64,000 bases of DNA from Lysobacter avium. GTDB lineage: Bacteria; Pseudomonadota; Gammaproteobacteria; Xanthomonadales; Xanthomonadaceae. The notes beneath the pieces are model-generated. The model saw only the letters and a program-made list of their open reading frames with translations, was not told the origin of the DNA and did not search any database. Each line of letters begins with the position of its first letter. Within the stretch, counting starts at the first letter, position 1. Both the position numbers and the translations under genes were made by a program. The stretch covers positions 62,001-126,000 of the forward strand of contig NZ_CP063657.1 in assembly GCF_015209745.1 (NCBI RefSeq), read 5' to 3'. Positions 42,697 through 51,710 of the stretch are shown here, in pieces.

Positions 42697-42750
42697 TCGG
42701 TTGGCGCTGCGTGATCGCTTCACTTTGATCGGGCGCCGTCGATTCGCGCG

Positions 42751-43248
42751 TCAGTCAGCCTGCGCGGCACCCGCGTCGCCGGCAAAACCGTGCTGCCGCC
42801 ACGCTTCGAAGACCACCACGGCAACCGCGTTGGACAGGTTCAGGCTGCGGTTCCCCGGCCGCATCGGCAGGCGCAGGCGCTGATCGGCGGGCAGCTTCCC
42901 CAGCACGTCTTCGGGCAGGCCCCGGGTCTCGCAACCAAACAGGAACACATCGCCGCTGCGATAGTCCGGCATGTCGTAGCGGACACTGCCGCGGGTGCTG
43001 AGCGCAAACACCCGCGGTCGGGTCCCGTGCGCGCCGGCAATCGATGCCAGCGCACTGTCCAGATCGTCATGCACCTGCGTGCTCGCGTACTCGTGGTAAT
43101 CCAGCCCGGCGCGGCGCAGCTGGCGGTCCTCCAGGCTGAAGCCCAGCGGCCGCACCAGATGCAGGCGTGCGCCCGTATTGGCGCACAGGCGGATGGCGTT
43201 GCCGGTGTTGGGCGGGATCTCGGGCTGGTGGAGGATGACGTCGAACAT
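42751..43248 (-). CDS. trmL: tRNA (cytidine(34)-2'-O)-methyltransferase
   Basis: A 165-residue SPOUT methyltransferase with the trefoil-knot motifs of TrmL: FDVILHQPEIPPNTGNAIRLC at the N-terminus, HLVRPLGFSLED, FALSTRG, FLFGCETRGLPEDVL and LRLPMRPGNRSLNLSNAVAVVVFEAWRQ. It 2'-O-methylates the wobble C34 or U34 of certain tRNALeu. The ATG start is clear. It is convergent with pgl and divergent from the large M16 peptidase gene. Confidence 0.95.
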   Translation of the reverse strand: MFDVILHQPEIPPNTGNAIRLCANTGARLHLVRPLGFSLEDRQLRRAGLDYHEYASTQVHDDLDSALASIAGAHGTRPRVFALSTRGSVRYDMPDYRSGDVFLFGCETRGLPEDVLGKLPADQRLRLPMRPGNRSLNLSNAVAVVVFEAWRQHGFAGDAGAAQAD

Positions 43249-43422
43249 GCCGCGATTATGCGGGCGGCGGCAGCGTCGCGGCGGCGCAAGTGTGGTGACT
43301 GCGCGTCGGCGCGACCGGCAACGGGAGCAGCGGCGTGACTTGTGACCCGGTCCCCATAACGCGCGCTGCCGTTACGATTGCGTATCCGTCCATATCGGGC
43401 GGGACCGTACAAGGAGTGTCGA

Positions 43423-46386
43423 ATGTCCGCATCGTCCCGCGCAGCCGGGTTGCTTCCCGCCGTTCCTGCTGGTTCTCCCCGCCCGTCGCGCCGCAGCGTC
43501 GTTGCTTACGCCCGGCCGCGCACGCTGCGCCACGGCGCGCTCGCCCTCGGGGTCGCCGTTGCCATGGGCAGCCTGGCCTTCCTGCCGCAGCCCGCCCAGG
43601 CGCGCACGGCCGTCACGGCAGCGCCGGTGGACATCGCCTACGAGCAGTTCACCCTGCCCAACGGACTGCGGGTCATCGTCCACACCGACCGCAAGGCGCC
43701 GATCGTCGCGGTCAACGTCTGGTACCACGTGGGCAGCAAGGACGAGCCCCGGGGCCGCACCGGTTTCGCCCACCTGTTCGAGCACCTGATGTTCAACGGC
43801 TCGGAGAACCATCGCGGCGAGTACTTCGATCCGTTCGAGATGGTCGGCGCAACCGACATGAACGGCACCACCAATACCGACCGCACCAACTACTTCCAGA
43901 ACGTCCCGACCACCGCGCTGGATACCGCGCTGTGGATGGAGTCCGACCGCATGGGCCACCTGCTGGGCGCGATCGACCAGGCCACCCTGGACGAGCAGCG
44001 CGGCGTGGTCCAGAACGAGAAGCGCCAGGGCGAGAACCAGCCCTACGGCCAGGTCTGGACCAAGTTGAACCAGGCGCTGTATCCGGTCGAGCATCCCTAC
44101 CACCACAGCGTGATCGGCTCGATGGCCGACCTGGATGCGGCCTCGCTGGAGGATGTCAAGAACTGGTTCCGCGCGTGGTACGGCCCCAACAACGCGGTGC
44201 TGGTGCTGGCCGGCGACATCGACGTGGCGACGGCAAAGGAAAAGGTTGCCCGCTATTTCGGCGACATCCCGGCCGGCCCGGACATGGCGCAGCCGCCGGT
44301 CGATGTCGCCCGGCGGGCGGCCTCGACCCGCGAAGTGCTCGAGGATCGGGTGCCGCAGGCGCGCATCTACCGGGCCTGGAACGTCCCGCCGACCGCGACG
44401 GTGGAAGCCGACCAGCTCGGTGTGCTGGCCCAGGTCCTTGGCGGCAGCAGCACCTCGCGCCTGGCCAGGCGCCTGGTGCACGCCGACAAGCTGGTCGACA
44501 ACGTGACCGCCGGCCTCAGCGAGTCGCAGCTGGGCTCCAATTTCCTCGTCTTCGCGACCGTCAAGGAAGGCGTGGACCCGAAAAAGGTCGAGGCGATCAT
44601 CGACGAGGAGCTGCAGCGGCTGCTGGCCGAAGGTCCGGATGCCGCCGAGCTGGCGCAGGCCAAGACCGTGGTGCGGGCGGGCTTCATCCGCGGTGTCGAG
44701 CGTATCGGCGGCTTCGGCGGCAAGGCCGACGCGCTGGCCAGTTGCGCCATCTACACCGAAGACCCGGGCTGCTTCCGCCAGAGCATGGCCACGGTTGCCG
44801 CCGTGCAGCCGGCCACCCTGCAGGCGCTGGGGCGCCAGTGGCTGGGCAAGGGCGACCACACCCTGGTGGTGATGCCCGGCGAGCGCACCCCGCTTGCCGA
44901 GGATCCGGCGGTGGAGCCGGCGCCGCTGACCCTGCCGGCGGTGGATTCGCGCTACAGCGTGTTGCCGTCCAGCGTGGACCGCAGCACCGGCGTGCCGCTG
45001 CCCGACGAGTTCCCCGAGCTGAAGTTCCCCGAACTGCAGCGCGCCACGCTCAAGAACGGCACCCGCGTGATCCTCGCCCAGCGCCACGACATCCCGGTGG
45101 TCCAGTTCTCGCTGATGTTCGACGGCGGCTTCAAGGCCGATCCGGCGGACAAGCTGGGCAGCTCCAGCTTCACCATGGGCATGCTCGACGAAGGCGCCGG
45201 CACGTACGACGCGCTGGGCTTTGCCGCGCGCGCCGAAGCGCTGGGCGCCAACCTGGGCGCCGGCGCCGCGCTGGACGGCGCGAGCGCCTCGCTGTCGGCG
45301 TTGAAGGAAAACCTCGACCCGTCGCTGGAGCTCTTCAGCCAGATGCTGCGCAAGCCGCGCTTTGAGCAGAGCGAGATCGACCGTGTGCGGGCCACCTGGA
45401 TTGCCGGCATCAAGCAGGAAAAGGCACGGCCCAATTCGGCCGCACTGCGCGTGCTGCCACCGCTGCTGTACGGCGAGGGCCACCCGTATGCCATTCCGTT
45501 CAGCGGCTCGGGGACCGAGGACACGATCGCCGCGCTGACCCGTGACGACCTGCTCGCCTACCACCAGGGCTGGGTGCGGCCGGAGGCGGCCACGATGGTG
45601 GTGGTCGGCGACACCACGCTCAAGGAGATCGTGCCGATGTTGAACCGGCACCTGGGCGACTGGAAGGGCAAGAGCGCCGCGCCCGCGCCGGTCAGCGTCC
45701 CGGACGTCGCGCTGCCAAGTGCGCCGCGCGTGTTCCTGATCGACCAGCCCGGCGCGGTGCAGGCGAACATCTACGTCGGCGAACTGGTGCCCTCGACCAA
45801 ATCCGAGGACGCCACCGAGTTCGGCTTCGCCAACACCGTACTGGGCGGCCAGTTCAGTTCCCGGCTCAACATGAACCTGCGCGAGGACAAGCACTGGGCC
45901 TACGGGTCCTACAGCTTCGCCAGCAACGCGATCGGCCAGCGGCCGTGGCTGGCCTACGCGCCGGTGCAGATCGACAAGACCGCCGAGTCGGTGGCCGAAC
46001 TGAAGCGCGAGATCAACGACTTCGCCAGCGGCAAGTCGCCGGCGACCGCCGAGGAGGTTTCCAAGGTCAAGGCCAATGAAATCCGCAGCCTGCCCGGCGC
46101 CTACGAGACCGGCAGCGCGGTGATGGGCACGATCACCGGCATCGTCCGCTACGACCGCCCGGATGACTACGTCTTCCAGCACAAGGCCGAGATCGACGCG
46201 ATGACCCCGGCCGTGGTGGCCAAGGCCGCCTCGACGATCGACCCGGCGGCGTTGACCTGGGTCGTGGTCGGTGACCTGGGCCAGATCGAGGCGCCGGTGC
46301 GCGCGCTCGAGCTGGGACCGGTGCAGGTTCTGGACGAAGACGGCAAGCCGGTCGCGCGGGCCACCAGCGCCGCCAGCAAAGAGTAG
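43423..46386 (+). CDS. Two-domain M16 family zinc metallopeptidase
   Basis: A 987-residue exported insulinase-like protein. Signal-like region at ~30-60 (hydrophobic GALALGVAVAMGSLAFLPQ, cleavage near QAR). The first M16 domain has the inverted zinc motif HLFEH (His117, Glu120, His121) and downstream Glu in LDEQRGVVQNEK. The second M16 domain (from about residue 535: RATLKNGTRVILAQRHDIP) lacks the zinc motif (GGFKADPADKLGSSSFTMGMLDEG) and probably completes the chamber, as in bacterial pitrilysins and processing peptidases. The start ATG has AAGGAG at good spacing. Predicted periplasmic protein degradation; substrates unknown. It is monocistronic and ends at a strong stem-loop. Confidence 0.94.
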   Translation: MSASSRAAGLLPAVPAGSPRPSRRSVVAYARPRTLRHGALALGVAVAMGSLAFLPQPAQARTAVTAAPVDIAYEQFTLPNGLRVIVHTDRKAPIVAVNVWYHVGSKDEPRGRTGFAHLFEHLMFNGSENHRGEYFDPFEMVGATDMNGTTNTDRTNYFQNVPTTALDTALWMESDRMGHLLGAIDQATLDEQRGVVQNEKRQGENQPYGQVWTKLNQALYPVEHPYHHSVIGSMADLDAASLEDVKNWFRAWYGPNNAVLVLAGDIDVATAKEKVARYFGDIPAGPDMAQPPVDVARRAASTREVLEDRVPQARIYRAWNVPPTATVEADQLGVLAQVLGGSSTSRLARRLVHADKLVDNVTAGLSESQLGSNFLVFATVKEGVDPKKVEAIIDEELQRLLAEGPDAAELAQAKTVVRAGFIRGVERIGGFGGKADALASCAIYTEDPGCFRQSMATVAAVQPATLQALGRQWLGKGDHTLVVMPGERTPLAEDPAVEPAPLTLPAVDSRYSVLPSSVDRSTGVPLPDEFPELKFPELQRATLKNGTRVILAQRHDIPVVQFSLMFDGGFKADPADKLGSSSFTMGMLDEGAGTYDALGFAARAEALGANLGAGAALDGASASLSALKENLDPSLELFSQMLRKPRFEQSEIDRVRATWIAGIKQEKARPNSAALRVLPPLLYGEGHPYAIPFSGSGTEDTIAALTRDDLLAYHQGWVRPEAATMVVVGDTTLKEIVPMLNRHLGDWKGKSAAPAPVSVPDVALPSAPRVFLIDQPGAVQANIYVGELVPSTKSEDATEFGFANTVLGGQFSSRLNMNLREDKHWAYGSYSFASNAIGQRPWLAYAPVQIDKTAESVAELKREINDFASGKSPATAEEVSKVKANEIRSLPGAYETGSAVMGTITGIVRYDRPDDYVFQHKAEIDAMTPAVVAKAASTIDPAALTWVVVGDLGQIEAPVRALELGPVQVLDEDGKPVARATSAASKE

Positions 46387-46400
46387 AGCGCGGCATCTTC

Positions 46401-46436
46401 GCAAGCGCCCGCCGGCCTCGCGCGGCGGGCGCTTGC
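46401..46436 (+). terminator. Stem-loop after the M16 peptidase gene
   Basis: A 14-bp perfect inverted repeat (GCAAGCGCCCGCCG ... CGGCGGGCGCTTGC) with an 8-base loop lies 15 bp after the stop. The stem is very stable; there is no T tract, so termination may need Rho or the stem may protect the mRNA 3' end. Confidence 0.6.
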
Positions 46437-46560
46437 CAAGCGCGCGGGATGTCCGCTGCGCGGTTATGCCTGATTCACGCCGGGCGGCCGATAACATCGG
46501 CTGCCCGCACCACCCGCCTCGGGCTCCCGCTCCGGCGGCCCCATCCATCCAGGAGCTTCC

Positions 46561-46968
46561 ATGATCCGCTCGTCGACCCTCGCCATCCCGCTTGCCCTTG
46601 CCACCGCAGTCCTCCTTGCCGGCGGGTGCACGTGGGTGAAAATGGCGCCGGGGGCCAGCGCCGTCCGGGTGATCGGGGCAGGGGGCCCGCCGGCGGGATG
46701 CACCCGCCAGGGCGAGATCGCGGTCTCGGTCAAGGACAGCGTGGCTTTCTACGAGCGCAACAACCTGCGCGTACGGGAAGAGCTGGAAACCCTGGCCCGC
46801 AACGAGGCGCCCGGCCTGCAGGCCGACACCATCCAGCCGATGGGCCCGCCGACCGCTGGCGAGCAGCGTTTTTCGGCTTATCGCTGTGGCAACGTGACTG
46901 CGGTGCCCGGGCCGGCCGAGTCGGGGGCGCCGAAGAGCGCCGTACAGACCTATCCGGTGGGTGGTTGA
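46561..46968 (+). CDS. DUF4156-type lipoprotein
   Basis: A 135-residue lipoprotein. The signal ends in a lipobox LLAGGCTWV (Cys near residue 23). The mature part matches DUF4156 (WVKMAPGASAVRVIG, then CTRQGEIAVSVKDSVAFYERN, ELETLARNEAPGLQADTIQPMG and YRCGN). Three cysteines remain after lipid attachment. The function is unknown. It has its own start context (CCAGGAGCTTCC) and lies 84 bp before oleA on the same strand, without obvious co-functional link. Confidence 0.88.
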   Translation: MIRSSTLAIPLALATAVLLAGGCTWVKMAPGASAVRVIGAGGPPAGCTRQGEIAVSVKDSVAFYERNNLRVREELETLARNEAPGLQADTIQPMGPPTAGEQRFSAYRCGNVTAVPGPAESGAPKSAVQTYPVGG

Positions 46969-47051
46969 CCGGTTTCGCGGCAAGCGTTAATGCAGGCAGG
47001 ACGGTAACGCGTTAACCTGTCGTGATACCTGTCTTTCCTGGTTTGCCGCCC

Positions 47052-48068
47052 ATGCAGTTCCAACATGTCGCCATCGCCGGCCTGGCCCACATCGACGCGC
47101 CACGCCGGTTGAGCTCGGAAGAGATCAATCTCCGGCTCAAGCCGACCCTGGACCGCCTGGGCATCCGCACCGACGTGCTCGGCGATATCGCCGGCATCCA
47201 CGCGCGCCGACTGTGGGACGGCGATGTGCTCGCCTCCGACGCGGCGACGCTGGCGGCGGTGAAGGCGCTGGCCGATTCCGGGATCGATCCCGACCGCGTT
47301 GGCCTGCTGGTCAATACCTCGGTCAGCCGCGACTACCTGGAGCCTTCGACGGCCTCGATCGTCAGCGGCAACCTGGGGCTGCCCGACACCTGCCAGAACT
47401 TCGACGTCGCCAACGCGTGCCTTGCATTCATCAATGGCATGGACATCGCCAGCCGCATGATCGAATGCGGCGAGATCGACTACGCGCTGGTCGTGGACGG
47501 CGAAACCGCCGACCTCGCCTACGAGAAGACCCTGGAACGCCTGAGCAGCCCCGATTGCACCGAGGCGGACTTCCGCAATGAACTGGCGACGCTGACCCTG
47601 GGGTCGGGCGCGGCGGCGATGGTCATGGCGCGCGCCGAGCTGGCGCCTGGTGCGCCCCGCTACAAGGGCGGCGTGACCCGGGCCGCGACGGAATGGAACA
47701 AGCTGTGCCGCGGCAATCTGGACGGCATGGTCACCGACACCCGGATGCTGCTCATCGAGGGCATCAAGCTGGCGCAGAAGACCTTCGCCGTTGCCCGCCA
47801 CAAGCTGGGTTGGGTGGCCGAGGAACTGGACGAGTTCGTCATCCATCAGGTCAGCAAGGTGCACACCGCCGCCTTCACCAAGGCCATGGGCATTGATCCG
47901 AAGAAGGTCCTGACCATCTTTGGCGAGCACGGCAATATCGGCCCCGCGTCGGTGCCGATCGTGCTCAGCAAGCTGCGCGAGATGGGGCGGCTGAAAAAGG
48001 GCGACCGCGTGGCCCTGCTCGGTATTGGCTCGGGGCTGAACTGCTCCATGGCCGAGGTGGTCTGGTAA
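47052..48068 (+). CDS. oleA: OleA, 3-oxoacyl-ACP-synthase-III-like enzyme of olefin biosynthesis
   Basis: A 338-residue thiolase-fold protein that joins two fatty acyl-CoAs in a head-to-head Claisen condensation, the first step to long-chain olefins. It is close to Xanthomonas OleA over its whole length, including INTSVSRDYLEPSTASIVSG-type sequence (LVNTSVSRDYLEPSTASIV here), FDVANACLAFINGMDIASRM with the nucleophile Cys123, and GEHGNIGPASVPIVLSKL. The ATG at 47052 corresponds to the start of characterised OleA (QFQHVAIAGLAHIDAP). The next genes are type VI secretion-like; oleB, oleC and oleD are not nearby. Confidence 0.95.
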   Translation: MQFQHVAIAGLAHIDAPRRLSSEEINLRLKPTLDRLGIRTDVLGDIAGIHARRLWDGDVLASDAATLAAVKALADSGIDPDRVGLLVNTSVSRDYLEPSTASIVSGNLGLPDTCQNFDVANACLAFINGMDIASRMIECGEIDYALVVDGETADLAYEKTLERLSSPDCTEADFRNELATLTLGSGAAAMVMARAELAPGAPRYKGGVTRAATEWNKLCRGNLDGMVTDTRMLLIEGIKLAQKTFAVARHKLGWVAEELDEFVIHQVSKVHTAAFTKAMGIDPKKVLTIFGEHGNIGPASVPIVLSKLREMGRLKKGDRVALLGIGSGLNCSMAEVVW

Positions 48069-48110
48069 CCGGACCGCAACGCGCCGCCGCTTGATCGATC
48101 CCGCGGCGAC

Positions 48111-48959
48111 TCAGTCGGCCGGACACGCCGGGTCGCGCCCGGCGTAGACGGCGCAGATCTCCTGCCGGCACTTCAACCCCTTGGAGGTGTTGGCCGGGGG
48201 GCATTCGCGCAGGTTGGACTGGATCTGCTGCGATCGCGTCGGCTGAATGCCGGTCGACGCGTTCTGCCTGCCGGCGACGACGCTCGCCTCGTCGCTCTCC
48301 ATTTTCCGGATCAGGGTATCCAGCCCGCTGGCCGGCGCCGCCTCCGCGGCCTGGATGTTGCCCAGCAACGTGGCCATCAGGTCCGGTTCGCCAGCGCGCG
48401 CACCCGGGTTCGTTCCACGGGCTCGCGCGGCCCGCGGCGGTGTCGCGACAGGCGGCCTGCTTCGGGCCGGTTCGCCGGGCGTAAACGGGTTCGCACCGTC
48501 CGGTCGAGCGGTCGCCAAGGCTGCCGCAGTCGGGGTTGACGCTGCAAACGGGGAGGCCAGCGGGTCGTCCGCGCCTTCGCCGAACGCTGAACCGTCCCCA
48601 GCATTGGGAGGTGCATTGGGGCCGCTGCCAGGCGAGGGCTCTTCGATGATGGTGGCCGCGCCGCGACCAGCATCGGCCGCGATCCCGGCGGTCCCGGATC
48701 CGGCGCGCATCGGCGCATCGGCCGGCGAAAAACCTGTCTGGCGGTTTCCCGATTGCCACCACCACAGCAGCGCGAACACACTGACGGCCGCGGCCGCAAG
48801 AATCAGCAGTTTCCTTCGCGGAGCCGGGCCTGTGCTGACCGCGGCGGTCTTGCCACCGTCCATGTCTGCTAGTATCCGCGCCGGCGAGGGGCCGGTCGCA
48901 GGGCTTGGGACGCCGGCCATCAGGCTCGGGCGACGGGGTTTGGCATCTTGCCGATCCAC
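48111..48959 (-). CDS. Single-TM protein of unknown function next to type VI genes
   Basis: A 282-residue protein. The GTG start at 48959 is preceded by AAAGGAG at 6 bases, which beats a TTG further upstream and an ATG at 48920. One transmembrane helix (KLLILAAAAVSVFALLWWWQS, ~50-71) is followed by a long Pro/Gly/Ala-rich segment. The C-terminus carries Cys-rich text (ECPPANTSKGLKCRQEICAVYAGRDPACPAD) with four cysteines likely forming disulfides in the periplasm. A membrane-anchored periplasmic accessory protein is plausible. I recognise no family. It is divergent from the M15 gene and convergent with oleA. Confidence 0.65.
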   Translation of the reverse strand: MDRQDAKPRRPSLMAGVPSPATGPSPARILADMDGGKTAAVSTGPAPRRKLLILAAAAVSVFALLWWWQSGNRQTGFSPADAPMRAGSGTAGIAADAGRGAATIIEEPSPGSGPNAPPNAGDGSAFGEGADDPLASPFAASTPTAAALATARPDGANPFTPGEPARSRPPVATPPRAARARGTNPGARAGEPDLMATLLGNIQAAEAAPASGLDTLIRKMESDEASVVAGRQNASTGIQPTRSQQIQSNLRECPPANTSKGLKCRQEICAVYAGRDPACPAD

Positions 48960-49105
48960 GTGGACTCCTTTCCAGACCGCCAATCCGGCTGGTTACGGTC
49001 CGGGCCGGGCCGGACAATGTGCCCGGGCATTCTGCGTTGGGGTCGCAGTGGCGTCAATTGGATGGCCTGGTGGACGGTCAGGTGGGCAACAGGGACGGTG
49101 GCAAC

Positions 49106-49987
49106 ATGCTCGCGCTTGGGATGGCGGTGTTTTTTCTGGTGACGGTACTGCTGGCGTGGCTGGCGGTCTTTCCGGCTGCGCGCGACGGTGTGCTGGCCGG
49201 GGTCGGTCGCTGGCGCGCGCGGATGGCAGCCGCGGCGGGACGCTGGCAAGACGGCGCGGGCACGCGCGCCGGCAACTCCTCGCGCGCGCTGCGTGGAGGC
49301 AGCGCGCGACTGGGGCAGTTGCTGCACCGCCGACGCTGGCTGCTGGTCGCGACCGTAGCGGCCCTGGCGCTTCCACCGTTGCTGATCCTGCAATTCGGTC
49401 GCCAGGTGCTGTGGGACGACTTCGGCGGCGGCGCGGGCTTCAGCGCGGACAGCCATGTGGTGGAACTGCTGCGCGGTGAGCGCCTGGCGCCTCCGCCGGA
49501 ACTTCCGCCCGCCGTGTTTATCGCCGCGGAGGCCGCGCAGATGCGGGGTGCAGCGGTCGTGGCCCCGCAAGAGATCTCCAGCGCCGATCGCAAGTGGGCG
49601 CGCATCGCGCCGGACTTCCAGCAGCGGGTGCTCGCGATCTACCGCGTCATGCGCGAAGTGCACGGTTACGAGATGGTGCTGGTGGAGGGCTATCGCAGCC
49701 CCGAACGGCAGGCGTCCCTGGCGGCCAAGGGCGGCGCAGTCACCCGTGCCGGCGCCGGCCAGAGCTGCCACCAGTACGGTCTCGCGGTCGACAGCGCGCT
49801 GTACCGCGACGGCAGGCTGCAGTGGGACATGGAGGATCCGTGGACCCGTCGCGGCTACTTCCTGTACGGCGAATTGGCGGTCGAGGCAGGCCTTGAATGG
49901 GGTGGCAACTGGCGCAGCATCAAGGACTACGTCCACCTGGAATTGAAGTCCGATTGCCGCCAGGCGCGTCGCGCGGCGGGTCGATGA
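49106..49987 (+). CDS. TagX-like M15 peptidase anchored by two N-terminal helices
   Basis: A 293-residue protein with two transmembrane helices (LALGMAVFFLVTVLLAWLAVF, ~2-22; WLLVATVAALALPPLLIL, ~76-95) and a C-terminal VanY/M15 metallopeptidase domain. The zinc set is visible: GQSCHQYGLAVDSA (His222, Asp229) and DYVHLELK (His277), with EGYRSPERQ upstream. The same architecture next to type VI genes defines TagX of Acinetobacter, an L,D-endopeptidase that opens peptidoglycan for secretion system assembly. The ATG at 49106 starts the first helix. It precedes the uncharacterised membrane gene and tssM, supporting the TagX reading. The exact cleaved bond is inferred. Confidence 0.82.
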   Translation: MLALGMAVFFLVTVLLAWLAVFPAARDGVLAGVGRWRARMAAAAGRWQDGAGTRAGNSSRALRGGSARLGQLLHRRRWLLVATVAALALPPLLILQFGRQVLWDDFGGGAGFSADSHVVELLRGERLAPPPELPPAVFIAAEAAQMRGAAVVAPQEISSADRKWARIAPDFQQRVLAIYRVMREVHGYEMVLVEGYRSPERQASLAAKGGAVTRAGAGQSCHQYGLAVDSALYRDGRLQWDMEDPWTRRGYFLYGELAVEAGLEWGGNWRSIKDYVHLELKSDCRQARRAAGR

Positions 49988-50196
49988 GGGGCTCATCGGC
50001 TGGCGCGGCAGGTGAAAACCGGGGGCTGCACCTGCTATCTTGACCCGCGGCGCAGGAAAGCCGGATGCCCGAAGGGCAAAGCCAGGGAGCAGGGCGATGT
50101 GGAAACCCGTTGATGTTGCCTACGCGTGGATCACCCGCGGCGACGCCGTGGCCGGTCGTTAACGGGGGGCGGGACAGTGCGTCCGGATACGCGGCA

Positions 50197-51693
50197 ATGA
50201 GGGTGGGTGCGCTCATCCGGGGACTGCTGGGAATCGCGCTGGCGTTCGGTGCGGTTTGGCTGGTCGCGATCCTCTATTGGCGGTCCAGCGGCGCGACGCC
50301 CGGCACGCCGCAGATCGTTGGCACTTTGTTGCTCCTGCCGCTGTTGATGGTCGCTGGCTTTCTGCTGCTGCGGGCGCTTGCTCGCCGGCGCAAGGCGGGC
50401 CACGAACAGACGGCGACGGATTCGATTGCGGGCAGCGCTAGGGCTCAGGACGCAGCCGAGCAGGTCGAAGCCGACCGGATCCTCTACCTGCTGGACAGCG
50501 CCGCCCTCACACGCGTCGGCAGCGGCGGCGAAGTCCTGGCCGGAGCGCTGTTGCAGCCCCAGCGGCCCTCGCTGCATCCATCCCTGCGCGACCAGATGGG
50601 CCTGCCGATATTTGCCGCCCAGGTCGATGATCTGGACGTGGAGCCTGTCCGCGCTGCCGTCGAGGCCTTGCTGCCGGAATCGCGACCGCGCTCGCCGGGT
50701 CTTGCCGAGGACCAGCTGCGCGCGCTGGCGCTGCTGGAGACGGTCGTCGAAGACCTGCTGTACGCCGCGCTGCCGTTCGCGGACGTGGACCCGGTGGCTG
50801 CGCCGTCCGCGGACACGGCGATGCACCCTCATGCCATGCAGCACTCGCGTTCCTCGCGCGCGCTGGCGCCCGCGCCGCAGGCGCCGGTCCTGCACATCCG
50901 GCTGCTGCTGCCGGCCCACTGGCCCGAGCCGGTGCGTCGCGCTTGCCTGGGCTGGATCGCCGACAAGGCCGCCACGATCGGATTTGCCAGCGGCACGTTC
51001 CGCATCAGCGTCGAGCCGGTCGCCGGCGCCGCCGATGCGTGGCGGGTGATCGACCGGCTGGCCCAGCCCGACGCGCATGCCGACGCCGCGCCATCCGACA
51101 CCCACCTGCTGCTGGCGGCGCACAGCCTGGTGGACGAGCTCGCGGTCAGCCGGCTGGATGCGACCCGCAGCCTGCTGGTCAGCGGGCATCCGGAGGGACT
51201 GATTCCCGGCGAGGGCGCGGCGGGCGTGTGGCTGTCGACGCAGACTCCCGGCGACGGGCGGGAAGTGCCGCCGTTGCGGCTGCATCGCGTCCTGCACGGA
51301 CCGGCGGGACACGGACGTACGGCCGGGCGCGAGCTTGCGTCGCTGCTGCAGCGCGCGCTGGCGGTCGCCGCGCTGCCCGCCGACGAGGTCGCCGCCGTCT
51401 TCAGCGACGCCGACCACCGTCCCAGCCGCGCGATCGAGATCGCCGGCGCGATGACCGTCTGCCTGCCCGAGCTGGACCCGGTCGAGCAGGGTCGCCACCT
51501 GGGTCTGGTCTGCGGCGAGACCGGAGCGGTGGCGGTACTCGCGTTGCTCGCCGCTGCGGCGGCGCAGGCCACGGCCGAAGACGCGCCGGTCGTGCTCGCG
51601 TCGGTCGCCGACGGCACGGTGCGTTTTGCCGCCGCGCTGTCGCCCATGCCCAGCCCTGAACCTCCAGCCGCGCCCGCGGCGGAAACCGTTTGA
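50197..51693 (+). CDS. Uncharacterised type VI-linked membrane protein
   Basis: A 498-residue protein with two N-terminal transmembrane helices (GALIRGLLGIALAFGAVWLVAILYW and GTLLLLPLLMVAGFLLLRALA, ~4-58). The soluble part is Ala/Leu/Pro-rich with RILYLLDSAALTRVGSGGEVL, LHIRLLLPAHWPEPVRRAC, a mixed alpha/beta segment and GLVCGETGAVAVLALLAAAAAQ near the C-terminus. The ATG at 50197 places the first helix directly after it; an ATG at 50065 would add 44 non-conserved residues. It is 17 bp before tssM and very likely in its operon. I recognise no named Tss/Tag family. A structural or regulatory membrane subunit is inferred from position only. Confidence 0.7.
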   Translation: MRVGALIRGLLGIALAFGAVWLVAILYWRSSGATPGTPQIVGTLLLLPLLMVAGFLLLRALARRRKAGHEQTATDSIAGSARAQDAAEQVEADRILYLLDSAALTRVGSGGEVLAGALLQPQRPSLHPSLRDQMGLPIFAAQVDDLDVEPVRAAVEALLPESRPRSPGLAEDQLRALALLETVVEDLLYAALPFADVDPVAAPSADTAMHPHAMQHSRSSRALAPAPQAPVLHIRLLLPAHWPEPVRRACLGWIADKAATIGFASGTFRISVEPVAGAADAWRVIDRLAQPDAHADAAPSDTHLLLAAHSLVDELAVSRLDATRSLLVSGHPEGLIPGEGAAGVWLSTQTPGDGREVPPLRLHRVLHGPAGHGRTAGRELASLLQRALAVAALPADEVAAVFSDADHRPSRAIEIAGAMTVCLPELDPVEQGRHLGLVCGETGAVAVLALLAAAAAQATAEDAPVVLASVADGTVRFAAALSPMPSPEPPAAPAAETV

Positions 51694-51710
51694 CGATCAT
51701 GGATGCGTAG

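Noticed and set aside
43372..46983. A 1203-codon open frame on the minus strand opposite the M16 gene and its neighbour.
   Set aside because: It is a shadow: the product is rich in Gly/Arg/His/Val with no domain, while the plus-strand gene has HxxEH and a good ribosome-binding site.
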